From Colwellia ponticola (GTDB taxonomy: Bacteria > Pseudomonadota > Gammaproteobacteria > Enterobacterales > Alteromonadaceae), in NCBI RefSeq assembly GCF_005885605.1, contig NZ_SZVP01000002.1:186001-250000 (forward strand): DNA of 64,000 bases, given 5' to 3'. Positions 53,749 through 62,521 of this stretch are shown here, piece by piece; the stretch's first letter is position 1; each line of letters opens with the position of its first letter. Position numbers and translations under genes: made by a program. The notes beneath the pieces are model-generated. The model saw only the letters and a program-made list of their open reading frames with translations, did no database searches and had not been told where the DNA came from.

Positions 53749-54684
53749 ATGGCAACGTTAAAACCTATGCCAGTAGCAACAAAAATTTCAGCGCCATTCT
53801 GGCAAGCGCTTAAAGAGAATCAATTAAAAATACAGCAGTGTAATAGCTGTGATGGTTGGGTGTTTTATCCACGTAATCATTGTACGCATTGTTTTGCCCA
53901 TGATCTGCAATGGAAACAAATTAGCGGTGAAGGCGTTTTATATTCTTACACATTAACACGCATACCAACCATGCCTGAGTTTAGTGATGAAATGCCACAA
54001 GCTTTAGCTGTTGTTGAATTAGCACAAGGCGTGCGCATTAATACCACGTTAATTGATGTGGCAGAGCAAGATATTACCATTGGTATGGCAGTAAAACCTG
54101 TTTTTGATAAGGTCAGTATTGATGGCGAAACATTATTACGTTTTACGTCGACAGAAAATGTCGGTGGAGTGCGTGATTATATTGACCCCCTTAAAGATCT
54201 TACTCGCAACGACCAGGGTCAAGTACAAGTTCCAGTAAGTAACCTTACGGCACTTTCTGCCTTAGCAGATAATAAATTCACTGATTGGAGCAATCAAATA
54301 GTCGTTGATCAAGCGTTGATTAACGCCTTTGCTGAGCTATCAGGCGATGATTATTGGTTGCATACCGACCCTGAGCGCGCGAAAAAAGAGAGTCCCTTTA
54401 AAACCACTATCGCTCATGGCTCGCTAGTGCAAGTGTTGCAATCAAGATTAACTATTGCGCTACCTTTTGAAATCATTGGTTTTAAAACCATGGTTAACTA
54501 TGGTTCAAATCGCTTACGCTTTCCGGCACCAGTACCTGCAGGTTCAACGATTTATGGCCGTAGTAAGGTACAAGATATTAGTGTTTCTCACAAAGGAGTG
54601 CAATTAACGTTAGAAGTGCATATCCATGTGGTTGGTAGCGATAAGCCCAGTGTCATTAATGATTTGGTTATTTTATATCGTTAA
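53749..54684 (+). CDS. DUF35-MaoC fusion, hydratase and aldolase partner
   Basis: 311 residues with DUF35 first (about 1-135; zinc ribbon CNSCDGWVFYPRNHCTHC) and an R-hydratase-like MaoC domain second (about 175-311; LSGDDYWLHTDPERAKK, with Asp and His of the usual catalytic D-x-N-x-x-H arrangement). The domain order is the reverse of the ChsH2-like protein at 34466. It could both hydrate an enoyl-CoA, as Shy does in Pseudomonas, and assist the aldolase encoded just upstream. It is last in its operon, with an intrinsic terminator after it. Confidence 0.85.
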   Translation: MATLKPMPVATKISAPFWQALKENQLKIQQCNSCDGWVFYPRNHCTHCFAHDLQWKQISGEGVLYSYTLTRIPTMPEFSDEMPQALAVVELAQGVRINTTLIDVAEQDITIGMAVKPVFDKVSIDGETLLRFTSTENVGGVRDYIDPLKDLTRNDQGQVQVPVSNLTALSALADNKFTDWSNQIVVDQALINAFAELSGDDYWLHTDPERAKKESPFKTTIAHGSLVQVLQSRLTIALPFEIIGFKTMVNYGSNRLRFPAPVPAGSTIYGRSKVQDISVSHKGVQLTLEVHIHVVGSDKPSVINDLVILYR

Positions 54685-54710
54685 CCGCTAATCACTCACC
54701 TATGTTCACA

Positions 54711-54752
54711 AAAACCGTTTAACAAGTGTATTGTTAAGCGGTTTTTCTTTTT
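54711..54752 (+). terminator. intrinsic terminator of the second side-chain operon
   Basis: AAACCGTTTAACA (54712-54724) pairs with TGTTAAGCGGTTT (54732-54744), one wobble, followed by a T-rich tract. Confidence 0.88.
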
Positions 54753-54800
54753 TATCTGTAAGTTAATGACTATTAATGCTTTTTTTACTATTGATTGTTA

Positions 54801-54816
54801 GTCTTAATGGACGATG
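54801..54816 (-). promoter_or_regulatory. steroid-regulon dyad before hsaC
   Basis: The minus strand reads CATCGTCCATTAAGAC, one base different from the copies at 33546 and 49010. It lies 58 bases upstream of the hsaC start. Confidence 0.65.
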
Positions 54817-54874
54817 AAGCGCTAGTCATTTACTTTGATAATGAGTCCAATCACAATTTTGTAAGAGAGGGTTC

Positions 54875-55765
54875 ATGGATATTCGCGCATTAGGTTACTT
54901 CGTTGCACAATCGGACAAACCAGAAGAATGGAAAGACTACGCCGAGCAGGTTTTGGGGATGATGACCTCACCTACTGAAGAAGGTGGTTTTTACATAAAA
55001 ATGGATGAACGTCCATATCGCATGCTTATTGTTCCCGGTGAAGAAAAGCGTTACTTTGCCTCAGGTTGGGAACTCTCTGGCGCTGCTGCTTTTAATGATG
55101 CTAAACAAACATTAGTAGAGAAAAATGTCGCCTTTGAAGAAGCTGATAGCGCTTTATGTCAGCTGCGCGGTGTACAAAACATACTCATTGTTAATGACCC
55201 CGCAGGCAATCGCCACGAACTTTATTGGGGTCATGTGTCAGACTGCCAGCCTTTTATTTCTCCTCAAGGGGTACCTACGTTTGTTACCGGAGACATGGGG
55301 CTTGGTCATACAGTATTACCCGCGCCAAATTTTGATGAAACATTTCAATTTTTAACCGATGTGCTGGGTTTTGAACTCTCAGATTTATTCAACTTTAAAC
55401 CTACGCCAGATGCTGATCCTATTCGCATTTATTTTATGCATTGTGCCAATGCACGCCATCATAGTTTAGCCATTGCAGAGTTTCCTGTACCGAGCGGTTG
55501 TGTGCATACCATGGTTGAAGTCGACAATATGACAGAAGTAGGTCGTGCTCATGACAGACAACAACAGCACGATGTCAAACTTTCAGCGACCTTAGGTCAG
55601 CATCTTAATGACAAAATGACCTCGTTTTATATGAAAACACCTTCTGACTTTGATTTAGAGTACGGTTACGGTGGTTTACAAGTTGATAACTGGCAAGAAC
55701 ATTGCGCTTTTGAGTTTAACCGAGTGAGCCTTTGGGGTCATGATTTCTCAGTAGGACAAAAATAA
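54875..55765 (+). CDS. hsaC: HsaC/TesB-like extradiol dioxygenase
   Basis: 296-residue two-domain type I extradiol dioxygenase (vicinal oxygen chelate fold). The Fe(II) ligands are visible: His in GLGHTVLP, His in ARHHSLAIAEF and Glu in FDLEYGYGG. HsaC (TesB) cuts the catechol ring A of 3,4-DHSA, the product of HsaA. It heads the operon that runs off the window end with the C/D-ring genes. GAGAGGG precedes the ATG. A biphenyl-type BphC is the alternative, excluded mainly by context. Confidence 0.87.
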   Translation: MDIRALGYFVAQSDKPEEWKDYAEQVLGMMTSPTEEGGFYIKMDERPYRMLIVPGEEKRYFASGWELSGAAAFNDAKQTLVEKNVAFEEADSALCQLRGVQNILIVNDPAGNRHELYWGHVSDCQPFISPQGVPTFVTGDMGLGHTVLPAPNFDETFQFLTDVLGFELSDLFNFKPTPDADPIRIYFMHCANARHHSLAIAEFPVPSGCVHTMVEVDNMTEVGRAHDRQQQHDVKLSATLGQHLNDKMTSFYMKTPSDFDLEYGYGGLQVDNWQEHCAFEFNRVSLWGHDFSVGQK

Positions 55766-56640
55766 TGAATAAATTAAAAACAGCAGCCGAGATGGTTGCT
55801 CAATTATCTGATGGTATGACCATAGGTATAGGCGGCTGGGGCCCTCGTCGTAAGCCAATGGCGTTAATTCGTGAGATTTTACGTTCAGATCTTAAAGACC
55901 TCACTATTGTTGCTTATGGTGGTGCTGATGTTGGCATGCTCTGCGCTGCTGGAAAAGTTAAAAAATTAATTTTTGCTTTTGTCTCGCTTGATTTCATTCC
56001 ATTAGAGCCATTCTTTCGCAAAGCGCGTGAGCAAGGTGAACTTGAACTCATGGAAATAGATGAAGGCATGCTATTGCTAGGTCTTCGCGCAGCGGCTTGG
56101 GGCTGTCCGTATATTCCAACACAAGTTGGTTTAGGTACTGACGTAATTAAACATAACCCGGATATAAAAGTTATTGATAGTCCATACGATGAGAAAGAGT
56201 GGCTAGCCATGCCGGCAATTAAGCTTGATGCGGCACTCGTTCATGTTGACCACGCCGATGAGCGTGGCGTATGTCAGATTTCGGCTCCTGATCATCACAT
56301 GGATGACTGGTTTGTTCGCGCGGCGAAGAAAAGCTACGTCAGTTGTGATGAATTGGTGACAAGTGATCACTTTAATAGTCCAGAAGCTTCACGTCAGGTT
56401 TTTTGGGAGCGTAGCTTAACTACTGCCGTTTGTCATATTCCTGGGGGCGCCCATCCAACGAGTTGCGCACCGTTTAATGGTATTGATAATAAGCACTTAT
56501 TGCATTACAACAAATGCGCGAAAGAAGGTGGTTTTAGTGCCTACAGTGATGAGTTTATCAGCAATAAAACAGAGCAGGAATATCAAGAACTTCTTGGTGG
56601 ACTTGCTGCTATTCGCGCTATCCCACAAACGACTTATTAA
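55765..56640 (+). CDS. ipdA: IpdA, COCHEA-CoA hydrolase alpha subunit
   Basis: 291-residue family I CoA-transferase-like alpha subunit (IGIGGWGPRRKPMALIREI, YGGADVGMLCAAGKVKKL). In mycobacteria IpdA and IpdB form a heteromer that hydrolytically opens the last steroid ring (ring C) rather than moving CoA; an acidic residue in the EIDEG segment (about residues 97-101) corresponds to the reported catalytic region. The ATG overlaps the hsaC stop by one base, and ipdB follows after 14 bases. Confidence 0.87.
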   Translation: MNKLKTAAEMVAQLSDGMTIGIGGWGPRRKPMALIREILRSDLKDLTIVAYGGADVGMLCAAGKVKKLIFAFVSLDFIPLEPFFRKAREQGELELMEIDEGMLLLGLRAAAWGCPYIPTQVGLGTDVIKHNPDIKVIDSPYDEKEWLAMPAIKLDAALVHVDHADERGVCQISAPDHHMDDWFVRAAKKSYVSCDELVTSDHFNSPEASRQVFWERSLTTAVCHIPGGAHPTSCAPFNGIDNKHLLHYNKCAKEGGFSAYSDEFISNKTEQEYQELLGGLAAIRAIPQTTY

Positions 56641-56654
56641 GGCAGGACATTATC

Positions 56655-57470
56655 ATGACAACTCAGTACAGCTTGGCAGAATTAATGATTTGTGCCGCAT
56701 CCACCGCTTTTGATAACGATGGTGAAGTTTTAGCTACAGGCATCGGCGTAATACCACGTTTAGCGGCAACGTTATCAATGAGCACCAAAAACCCTGATTT
56801 GATGATGACAGATTCAGAAGCTTATTTACTTAGTGAGCCTAACCCTATTGGCGCACGCGGTGATGATTTTATTCAACGTAATGAAACGTGGATGGGTTTT
56901 TCTCGTATTTTTGACAACGTTTGGAGTCGTAAACGCCATGCGATGATTGGTCCAACGCAAATAGATCAATTTGGGCAAAGTAATATTTCAGCCTTAGGTG
57001 GTGACTACGATAAACCCAAAATTCAAATGTTAGGTGTGCGTGGCTTGCCAGGTAACTCGATAAGCCATGCGAACTCGTTCTTTGTACCTAGTCATAACAA
57101 ACGTGTATTTGTCGCGAATGAGTGTGACGTTGTTTGTTCTATTGGTTACAACCCTGATCGTTTGCCTAAAGGTTACCAATTAGATGACGTTGATATCCGT
57201 TTAGTGATTACAGATATCTGTGTGATGGATTGGCAAGGGCCGAACCATCAATTACGTTTAGTGAGCGTACACCCAGGTGTTAGCGTTGAAGAGGTGATTG
57301 AAAAAACCGGTTTTTCTATTCATGTTGATGACAATACACCGACTACGGTGGCACCAACAGCAGAACAGTTAGCTGTGATTGCTAAATTTGATCCTCACAA
57401 TATTCGTGCTAAACAACTTAAAGACAACCCTCCAGGTATTCGTGCGGTGGTTGCTACTGAGGATTTATAA
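56655..57470 (+). CDS. ipdB: IpdB, COCHEA-CoA hydrolase beta subunit
   Basis: 271-residue beta-type CoA-transferase-fold protein (LATGIGVIPRLAATLS, DFIQRNETWMGFSRIFDNVW, GPTQIDQFGQSNISALGGDY). It lacks the usual catalytic-Glu loop of true CoA transferases, as expected for IpdB. It works with IpdA in ring C opening. Its stop overlaps the next start by one base, so the genes are translationally coupled. Confidence 0.87.
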   Translation: MTTQYSLAELMICAASTAFDNDGEVLATGIGVIPRLAATLSMSTKNPDLMMTDSEAYLLSEPNPIGARGDDFIQRNETWMGFSRIFDNVWSRKRHAMIGPTQIDQFGQSNISALGGDYDKPKIQMLGVRGLPGNSISHANSFFVPSHNKRVFVANECDVVCSIGYNPDRLPKGYQLDDVDIRLVITDICVMDWQGPNHQLRLVSVHPGVSVEEVIEKTGFSIHVDDNTPTTVAPTAEQLAVIAKFDPHNIRAKQLKDNPPGIRAVVATEDL

Positions 57471-58339
57471 TGAGCGAAGTTCAAACAATAGACGACGTGG
57501 TGCTATATGAAGTACGTGATCAGCTGGCAATTATTACCATGGATCGCCCCGACTATAATAATGCTCAGAATTCACAGATGACTTACGCGTTAGATAAGGC
57601 ATTTCAGCTAGCAACTAACGATGATGACGTTAAAGTGATTGTCCTTGCGGGCAATGGTAAGCACTTTTCTGCGGGTCATGATATTGGCACCCCTGGTCGT
57701 GATGTAGATAAAAGCTTTGAGCGCACAACACTTTTTTACGACCATGCCAATAAGCCCGGTGGCGAGTTTTTATATGCCCGAGAGCATGAGGTTTATTTAG
57801 GTATGTGCCGTCGCTGGCGTGATCTACCTAAACCGACTATTGCTATGGTGCAGGGCGCTTGTGTAGCAGGCGGTTTAATGCTCGCTTGGGTGTGTGATTT
57901 AATTATCGCTGACGATAAAGCCTTTTTCTCTGATCCTGTGGTACGTATGGGTATTCCTGGAGTGGAATATTTTGCCCATGTACACGAGCTTAATCCCCGT
58001 ATAGCGAAAGAGTTTTTATTCACGGGTGATCGCATGTCTGCTGATCGTGCTTATCAAATGGGTATGGTTAATCGGGTTGTGCCAACCGAGAACTTGCGCG
58101 AAGTAACATTTACCTTAGCCGACCGTATTGCACAAATGCCGCGACTGGGTTTGCAATTAACTAAACAAGTTATTAATAACGCAGAAGATTTAATGGGCAA
58201 ACGTTCAACTATGGATATGGCCTTTGGCTTACATCATTTTGCTCATGCCCATAATGAGACTATTTCAGGCGATCGATTAGGCGGTTTTGACGCTAAAGCG
58301 ATGGCTGATGCGAATAAGTCTGCAGCCAAGGAAAAATAA
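57470..58339 (+). CDS. crotonase-fold protein lacking both catalytic glutamates
   Basis: 289 residues with crotonase blocks (GKHFSAGHDIG oxyanion loop, VQGACVAGGLMLAWVCDLI, FTGDRMSADRAYQMGMVNRVV). The two glutamates of hydratases are replaced: GGCELA reads GGLMLA, and PEI-x-x-G reads DPVVRMG. It also carries a long insertion (about residues 83-110). It is therefore unlikely to be a simple hydratase; a C-C hydrolase, isomerase or decarboxylase reaction on a ring-opened steroid CoA ester fits the family and the operon. The exact step is unknown. Confidence 0.8.
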   Translation: MSEVQTIDDVVLYEVRDQLAIITMDRPDYNNAQNSQMTYALDKAFQLATNDDDVKVIVLAGNGKHFSAGHDIGTPGRDVDKSFERTTLFYDHANKPGGEFLYAREHEVYLGMCRRWRDLPKPTIAMVQGACVAGGLMLAWVCDLIIADDKAFFSDPVVRMGIPGVEYFAHVHELNPRIAKEFLFTGDRMSADRAYQMGMVNRVVPTENLREVTFTLADRIAQMPRLGLQLTKQVINNAEDLMGKRSTMDMAFGLHHFAHAHNETISGDRLGGFDAKAMADANKSAAKEK

Positions 58340-58341
58340 CG

Positions 58342-59496
58342 ATGAGTACAGTACACAATATTGCTAATGGTAATGCCGATATTAATACTGATGTTAATGC
58401 CGATGGTCGTTGGAATACACCGTTAACGCAAGCATTGGGTTGTCGTTATCCCATTATTCAAACAGCGATGGGCTGGGTTTCTGATGCAAACCTAGTCATT
58501 GCAACAACGCGTGCCGGCGGCTTTGGATTTTTGGCTGGCGCGACCATGGACACTGAGCAAGTAGAAAGCGAAATTAAGAAAGTTATCGCGGCAACGGGGA
58601 CGAGTAACTTTGGTCTTAATTTTCATATGTTCCAAGAAAATGCGCAACAATGTCTTGATTTAGCTATTAGCTATAAATTACGGGCGGTCAGTTATGGCCG
58701 TGGTCCAGACCAAGCGACTATTGCTCGCCTTAAAGCCGCTGGCGTATTGTGTATTCCAACGGTTGGCGCGGTTAAGCATGCAATAAAAGCGGTTGAATTA
58801 GGTGCTGATATGATCACTATTCAAGGCAGTGAAGGCGGTGGTCATACCGGCAGCGTACCAAGCTCTATTTTATTACCACAAGTATTAAACGCGGTGTCGG
58901 TGCCAGTTATTGCTGCAGGAGGTTTTTCTTGTGGTCGTGGTCTAGCTTCAGTGTTAGGCGCGGGAGCCGCGGGTATGGCGATGGGCACACGCTTTTTGTT
59001 AACCTCAGATGCACCAACGCCAAAAAACACTCAACAACGTTATATTGACACCCAAGATAGTAGCGAAATTAGTATATCTACCGCGGTTGATGGCATGCGC
59101 CATCGTATGATCAATACGCCATTTATCACAGAACTTGAACGTGCCGGTGGCATAAAACGCTTGTGGCTTGCGCTAACCAGTGCCCGTCAATGGCAACAAG
59201 AGATGGGGATGACATACTTTCATATGTTGAAGGTATTTGTTAAAGGGTTACGTGAGGACCCTAAAGCAGCAGCAACCCTTATCATGTCAGCTAATCAACC
59301 GGTATTAATACAAAAATCTATGGTAGATGGTAAGCCAGATGAAGGTATTTTACCCAGTGGGCAAGTTGCTGCCAGTATTAATAATTTACCCAGTGTGTCG
59401 ACACTAATTGACGAGATTATTACTGAGGCAGATAACTGCCTTGAGCAATTGATAAACCGCCGGACAACCGGTCAGCCGAATAAGGAGGCATCTTAA
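58342..59496 (+). CDS. ipdC: IpdC-like flavin-dependent oxidoreductase (NMO family)
   Basis: 384-residue TIM-barrel flavoprotein of the nitronate monooxygenase/2-nitropropane dioxygenase family (PIIQTAMGWVSDANLVIATTRA near the start, IQGSEGGGHTGSV, VIAAGGFSCGRGL, GMAMGTRFLLTSDAP). IpdC in actinobacteria acts on the HIP-CoA-derived C/D-ring intermediate before ring C opening. The first 25 residues are a low-complexity Asn/Asp extension (NIANGNADINTDVNADG) that could be trimmed by another start, but none with a ribosome site is evident. Confidence 0.85.
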   Translation: MSTVHNIANGNADINTDVNADGRWNTPLTQALGCRYPIIQTAMGWVSDANLVIATTRAGGFGFLAGATMDTEQVESEIKKVIAATGTSNFGLNFHMFQENAQQCLDLAISYKLRAVSYGRGPDQATIARLKAAGVLCIPTVGAVKHAIKAVELGADMITIQGSEGGGHTGSVPSSILLPQVLNAVSVPVIAAGGFSCGRGLASVLGAGAAGMAMGTRFLLTSDAPTPKNTQQRYIDTQDSSEISISTAVDGMRHRMINTPFITELERAGGIKRLWLALTSARQWQQEMGMTYFHMLKVFVKGLREDPKAAATLIMSANQPVLIQKSMVDGKPDEGILPSGQVAASINNLPSVSTLIDEIITEADNCLEQLINRRTTGQPNKEAS

Positions 59497-59497
59497 T

Positions 59498-60250
59498 ATG
59501 AATCAAGCATTTAAAAGCCATATTGAACATGGTATCGCCGAAATTGTTATCAATAAAGCCCCTGTTAATGCACTCGATAGTGTTGAATGGTTGGCGCTAG
59601 CAGACCTTATTGATAGTATTGGTAAAAACCCAGCAGCACGGGTATTGATTATTCGCTCACAAGGGCGTGGTTTCTGTGCAGGTGTTGATATTAAAGAACT
59701 CGATCAATACCCAGAGCGTATTGTTAGCGTTAATGCCGGTAACTATGAAACGTTTAAGGCGGTGCACCTTTGTCCTATTCCGGTGATTGTCGCATTACAC
59801 GGTTATGTGTTAGGCGGCGGCATTGGCATCACGGGCGCAGCAGATATTGTTATTGCCTCTGAATGCACTACCTTTGCTTTGCCAGAAGTTGATCGTGGCG
59901 CGATGGGTGGCGGCGCACATTTACAGCGTTTATTTCCGGTACAAAAAGTACGCTATTTATTTTTTACGGGTGAAGCAATCACGGTACAAGACGCGGACAA
60001 ATATGGTTTTATCGAACGTATTGTGCCAAAAAATGAGTTACGCGAGCATGCCCTAGATATTGCCAGTAAAATTGCCGCTAAAAGCTCAGACATGATCCGA
60101 ATCGCCAAAGAAAGCCTTAATGGTATTGAAGACGGTGATTTAGAAGCTAAATATCGCTGGGAACAAGGTTTTACCTTGCAAGCTTACACCAGCCCAGATT
60201 CAGCTGAAACACGACGTGCGTTTGTTGATAAACGTGAAGCCACTTTTTAA
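59498..60250 (+). CDS. echA20: EchA20-like ring D hydrolase
   Basis: 250-residue crotonase close to mycobacterial EchA20 (INKAPVNALDSVEWLALADLI, GRGFCAGVDIKEL, GYVLGGGIGITGAADIVIAS, ALPEVDRGAMGGGAHLQRL, YRWEQGFTLQ). EchA20 opens steroid ring D of the HIEC-CoA intermediate by hydrolysis. A GGAGG ribosome site is 8 bases before the ATG. It sits with the other C/D-ring genes. Confidence 0.87.
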   Translation: MNQAFKSHIEHGIAEIVINKAPVNALDSVEWLALADLIDSIGKNPAARVLIIRSQGRGFCAGVDIKELDQYPERIVSVNAGNYETFKAVHLCPIPVIVALHGYVLGGGIGITGAADIVIASECTTFALPEVDRGAMGGGAHLQRLFPVQKVRYLFFTGEAITVQDADKYGFIERIVPKNELREHALDIASKIAAKSSDMIRIAKESLNGIEDGDLEAKYRWEQGFTLQAYTSPDSAETRRAFVDKREATF

Positions 60251-60284
60251 GGCGCTTTTTTGAAGCCATTATGTCGAGATAATT

Positions 60285-61451
60285 ATGAAATTAACTTATT
60301 CACCTAAACAACAGGCTTTTCGATTAGAAGTACGCCAATGGATGGCAGCTAATGTGCCTAAAGAAAAATTACCAACTTACGATACCAAGGAGGGCTTTGA
60401 ATTACATCGCCAATGGGAACGCAAATTACATGAAGCGGGCTTATCAATGGTGATGTGGCCAACTGAATTTGGCGGTCGTGGTTGTGATTTAATTGACTGG
60501 CTTATTTTTGAAGAAGAATATTATGGTGCTGGCGCGCCACTGCGTGTTAATCAAAATGGCCAACTATTACTTGGTTCAACCTTATTAGAGTTTGGTACGC
60601 CAGAGCAGCAAGCACATTTTCTGCCCAGAATGGCCTCGAGTGATGACATGTGGGCGCAAGCGTGGTCAGAGCCTAATGCCGGTTCAGATATGGCCAATAT
60701 CAGTAGTAAAGCGATCCTTGATGGTGATCATTACGTGCTTAATGGGCAAAAAACCTGGTCTACTCGCGCGACTTATGCCGACTGGGCATTTGGTTTATTC
60801 CGCTCTGAAGTAGGCTCTAAACGTCATCACGGTTTGTCTTTCTTAATGGTGCCACTTGACGCTGAGGGGGTCACTATACGTCCAATAAAAGCGTTAGACG
60901 GCGAAGATGCCTTTGCTGAAATATTCTTTGATAACGTTAAAGTACCTGTAGAGCATCGTATTGGCGAGGAAGGTCAAGGTTGGCATGTTGCTATGGCAAC
61001 GGCGGGCTTTGAGCGTGGTTTACTATTACGCTCACCTGCGCGTTTTCAGCAAACGGTACGTAAACTTATTAAGCTCTATCGTGATAACAAAGTTAGTGCT
61101 GATCGCGATCCATCTATTGGCGTAGCAGTAGCTAAGTGTTGGTCTGATGCTGAAGCTTATGCGTTATCTGCCTACAACACTGTGGGTCGTCTTAGTAACG
61201 GCGATAAAATTGGTGCGGAATCAAGCATTAATAAAGTTTTCTGGTCTGAGTTAGATTTATTAATTCACCAAACAGCGATGAATATTCTTGGCTGCACTGG
61301 TGAGTTATTAACATCGGCACCACTTGCTGAAGAACGTGCATATTGGCTGCAAGGTTTCTTATTTGCCCAAGCAGGGCCAATATATGCTGGTGCTAATGAA
61401 ATTCAACGTAACATTGTTGCTGAGCGTATGCTTGGCCTACCTAGAGCGTGA
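60285..61451 (+). CDS. ipdE1: IpdE1-like acyl-CoA dehydrogenase
   Basis: 388 residues with WPTEFGGRGCD, AQAWSEPNAGSDMAN, GQKTWSTRATYADW and YAGANEIQRNIVAER, comparable to FadE30 (IpdE1). In mycobacteria IpdE1 and IpdE2 form a heteromeric dehydrogenase that desaturates the HIP-CoA intermediate. The second subunit gene follows almost directly. The ribosome site is weak. Confidence 0.82.
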   Translation: MKLTYSPKQQAFRLEVRQWMAANVPKEKLPTYDTKEGFELHRQWERKLHEAGLSMVMWPTEFGGRGCDLIDWLIFEEEYYGAGAPLRVNQNGQLLLGSTLLEFGTPEQQAHFLPRMASSDDMWAQAWSEPNAGSDMANISSKAILDGDHYVLNGQKTWSTRATYADWAFGLFRSEVGSKRHHGLSFLMVPLDAEGVTIRPIKALDGEDAFAEIFFDNVKVPVEHRIGEEGQGWHVAMATAGFERGLLLRSPARFQQTVRKLIKLYRDNKVSADRDPSIGVAVAKCWSDAEAYALSAYNTVGRLSNGDKIGAESSINKVFWSELDLLIHQTAMNILGCTGELLTSAPLAEERAYWLQGFLFAQAGPIYAGANEIQRNIVAERMLGLPRA

Positions 61452-61459
61452 GTGTAATT

Positions 61460-62521
61460 ATGGATTTTACTTTTACTGAAGATCAATTATTGTTTCGAGA
61501 AGCTATCAGCCGTTTCTTAATGACAGAAGCTGCCCCTGAAACATTACGTGAAATTTGGGAAACTGATGAAGGTCGTTCCCCTGAACTTAGAAACCAAATG
61601 GCGATGCAAGGCTTAACCGCATTATCAGTGCCAGAAGATAACGGTGGCCTAGGCATGGGCGATATAGCTTGGTCATTAATGACCCAAGAGCTTGGTTATT
61701 ATGGTATTCCTGACTCGCTTGCCGATACCGCTTATGTAGGCGCAGGCTTGTTTTCTGCCCTTGATGATAACGTCGCAGGAAAAGGAGAGTACCTCACTCG
61801 AATTTGTGATGGTGAGTTGCGCCTAGCCATTGGCCATCAAAGCAGCCAACTGGTTAGTGATGCACACCTTGCTGAAATATTATTAATGCAACACGGTGAT
61901 GAAGTACACCTAGTGCCGCGCGCTCAAATTGATGAGGTGACTAACCCCAGTATTGATTCATCGCGTCGCCTTTCACAAGTGACTTGGCAGCCAACAAGTG
62001 AAACTTGTATCGCAAGTGGTGAATCTGGGGCGGCACTGTGGAATCAAACATTAAACCGTGGCGCACTTTCTGTGGCGGGGCAATTACTTGGTTTGGCACA
62101 ACGTATGTTAGATCTTAGCGTAGATTACAGCGTACAGCGTAAACAATTTGGTAAAGCAATTGGTAGTTTTCAGGCGGTGAAACATCATTTAGCTGATGTT
62201 GCTGGCAAAATTGAAATGGCTAAACCCGTTTTATATCGCGCAGCTTGTTCGCTGGAAAATAATCATCCGTTAACGGATATCCATGTTTCACAAGCACGTA
62301 ACTTTTGTAATGAAGCGTCAGCCTTAGCCGCGCGTCATGCTATTCAGGTACATGGTGCTATGGGGTATACCTGGGAAGTAGATTTACAAATGTTTATGAA
62401 GCGTAGCTGGGCATTAAGTAATACTTGGGGCGATAATATTTTTCATCAAGCGCGTGTGCAAGACTATGTACTCAACTCTACTGTTGATCTAGCACCTGCT
62501 AGTACTTTTGAGGAAGCATAA
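61460..62521 (+). CDS. ipdE2: IpdE2-like acyl-CoA dehydrogenase subunit
   Basis: 353 residues from ATG 61460, preferred over a GTG at 61448 that overlaps the previous gene. It has the family flavin-loop motif VQRKQFGKAIGSFQAVKHHL and C-terminal QVHGAMGYTWEVDLQMFMKR, and otherwise the divergence expected of the FadE31/FadE33-type subunit. It pairs with the gene at 60285 by position. Its stop overlaps the thiolase start by one base. Confidence 0.78.
   Translation: MDFTFTEDQLLFREAISRFLMTEAAPETLREIWETDEGRSPELRNQMAMQGLTALSVPEDNGGLGMGDIAWSLMTQELGYYGIPDSLADTAYVGAGLFSALDDNVAGKGEYLTRICDGELRLAIGHQSSQLVSDAHLAEILLMQHGDEVHLVPRAQIDEVTNPSIDSSRRLSQVTWQPTSETCIASGESGAALWNQTLNRGALSVAGQLLGLAQRMLDLSVDYSVQRKQFGKAIGSFQAVKHHLADVAGKIEMAKPVLYRAACSLENNHPLTDIHVSQARNFCNEASALAARHAIQVHGAMGYTWEVDLQMFMKRSWALSNTWGDNIFHQARVQDYVLNSTVDLAPASTFEEA

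Noticed and set aside
48851..54853. CCAATCACAA shared before hsaD and hsaC
   Set aside because: Only ten bases, in opposite orientation relative to the genes and absent from the other promoters; probably chance.
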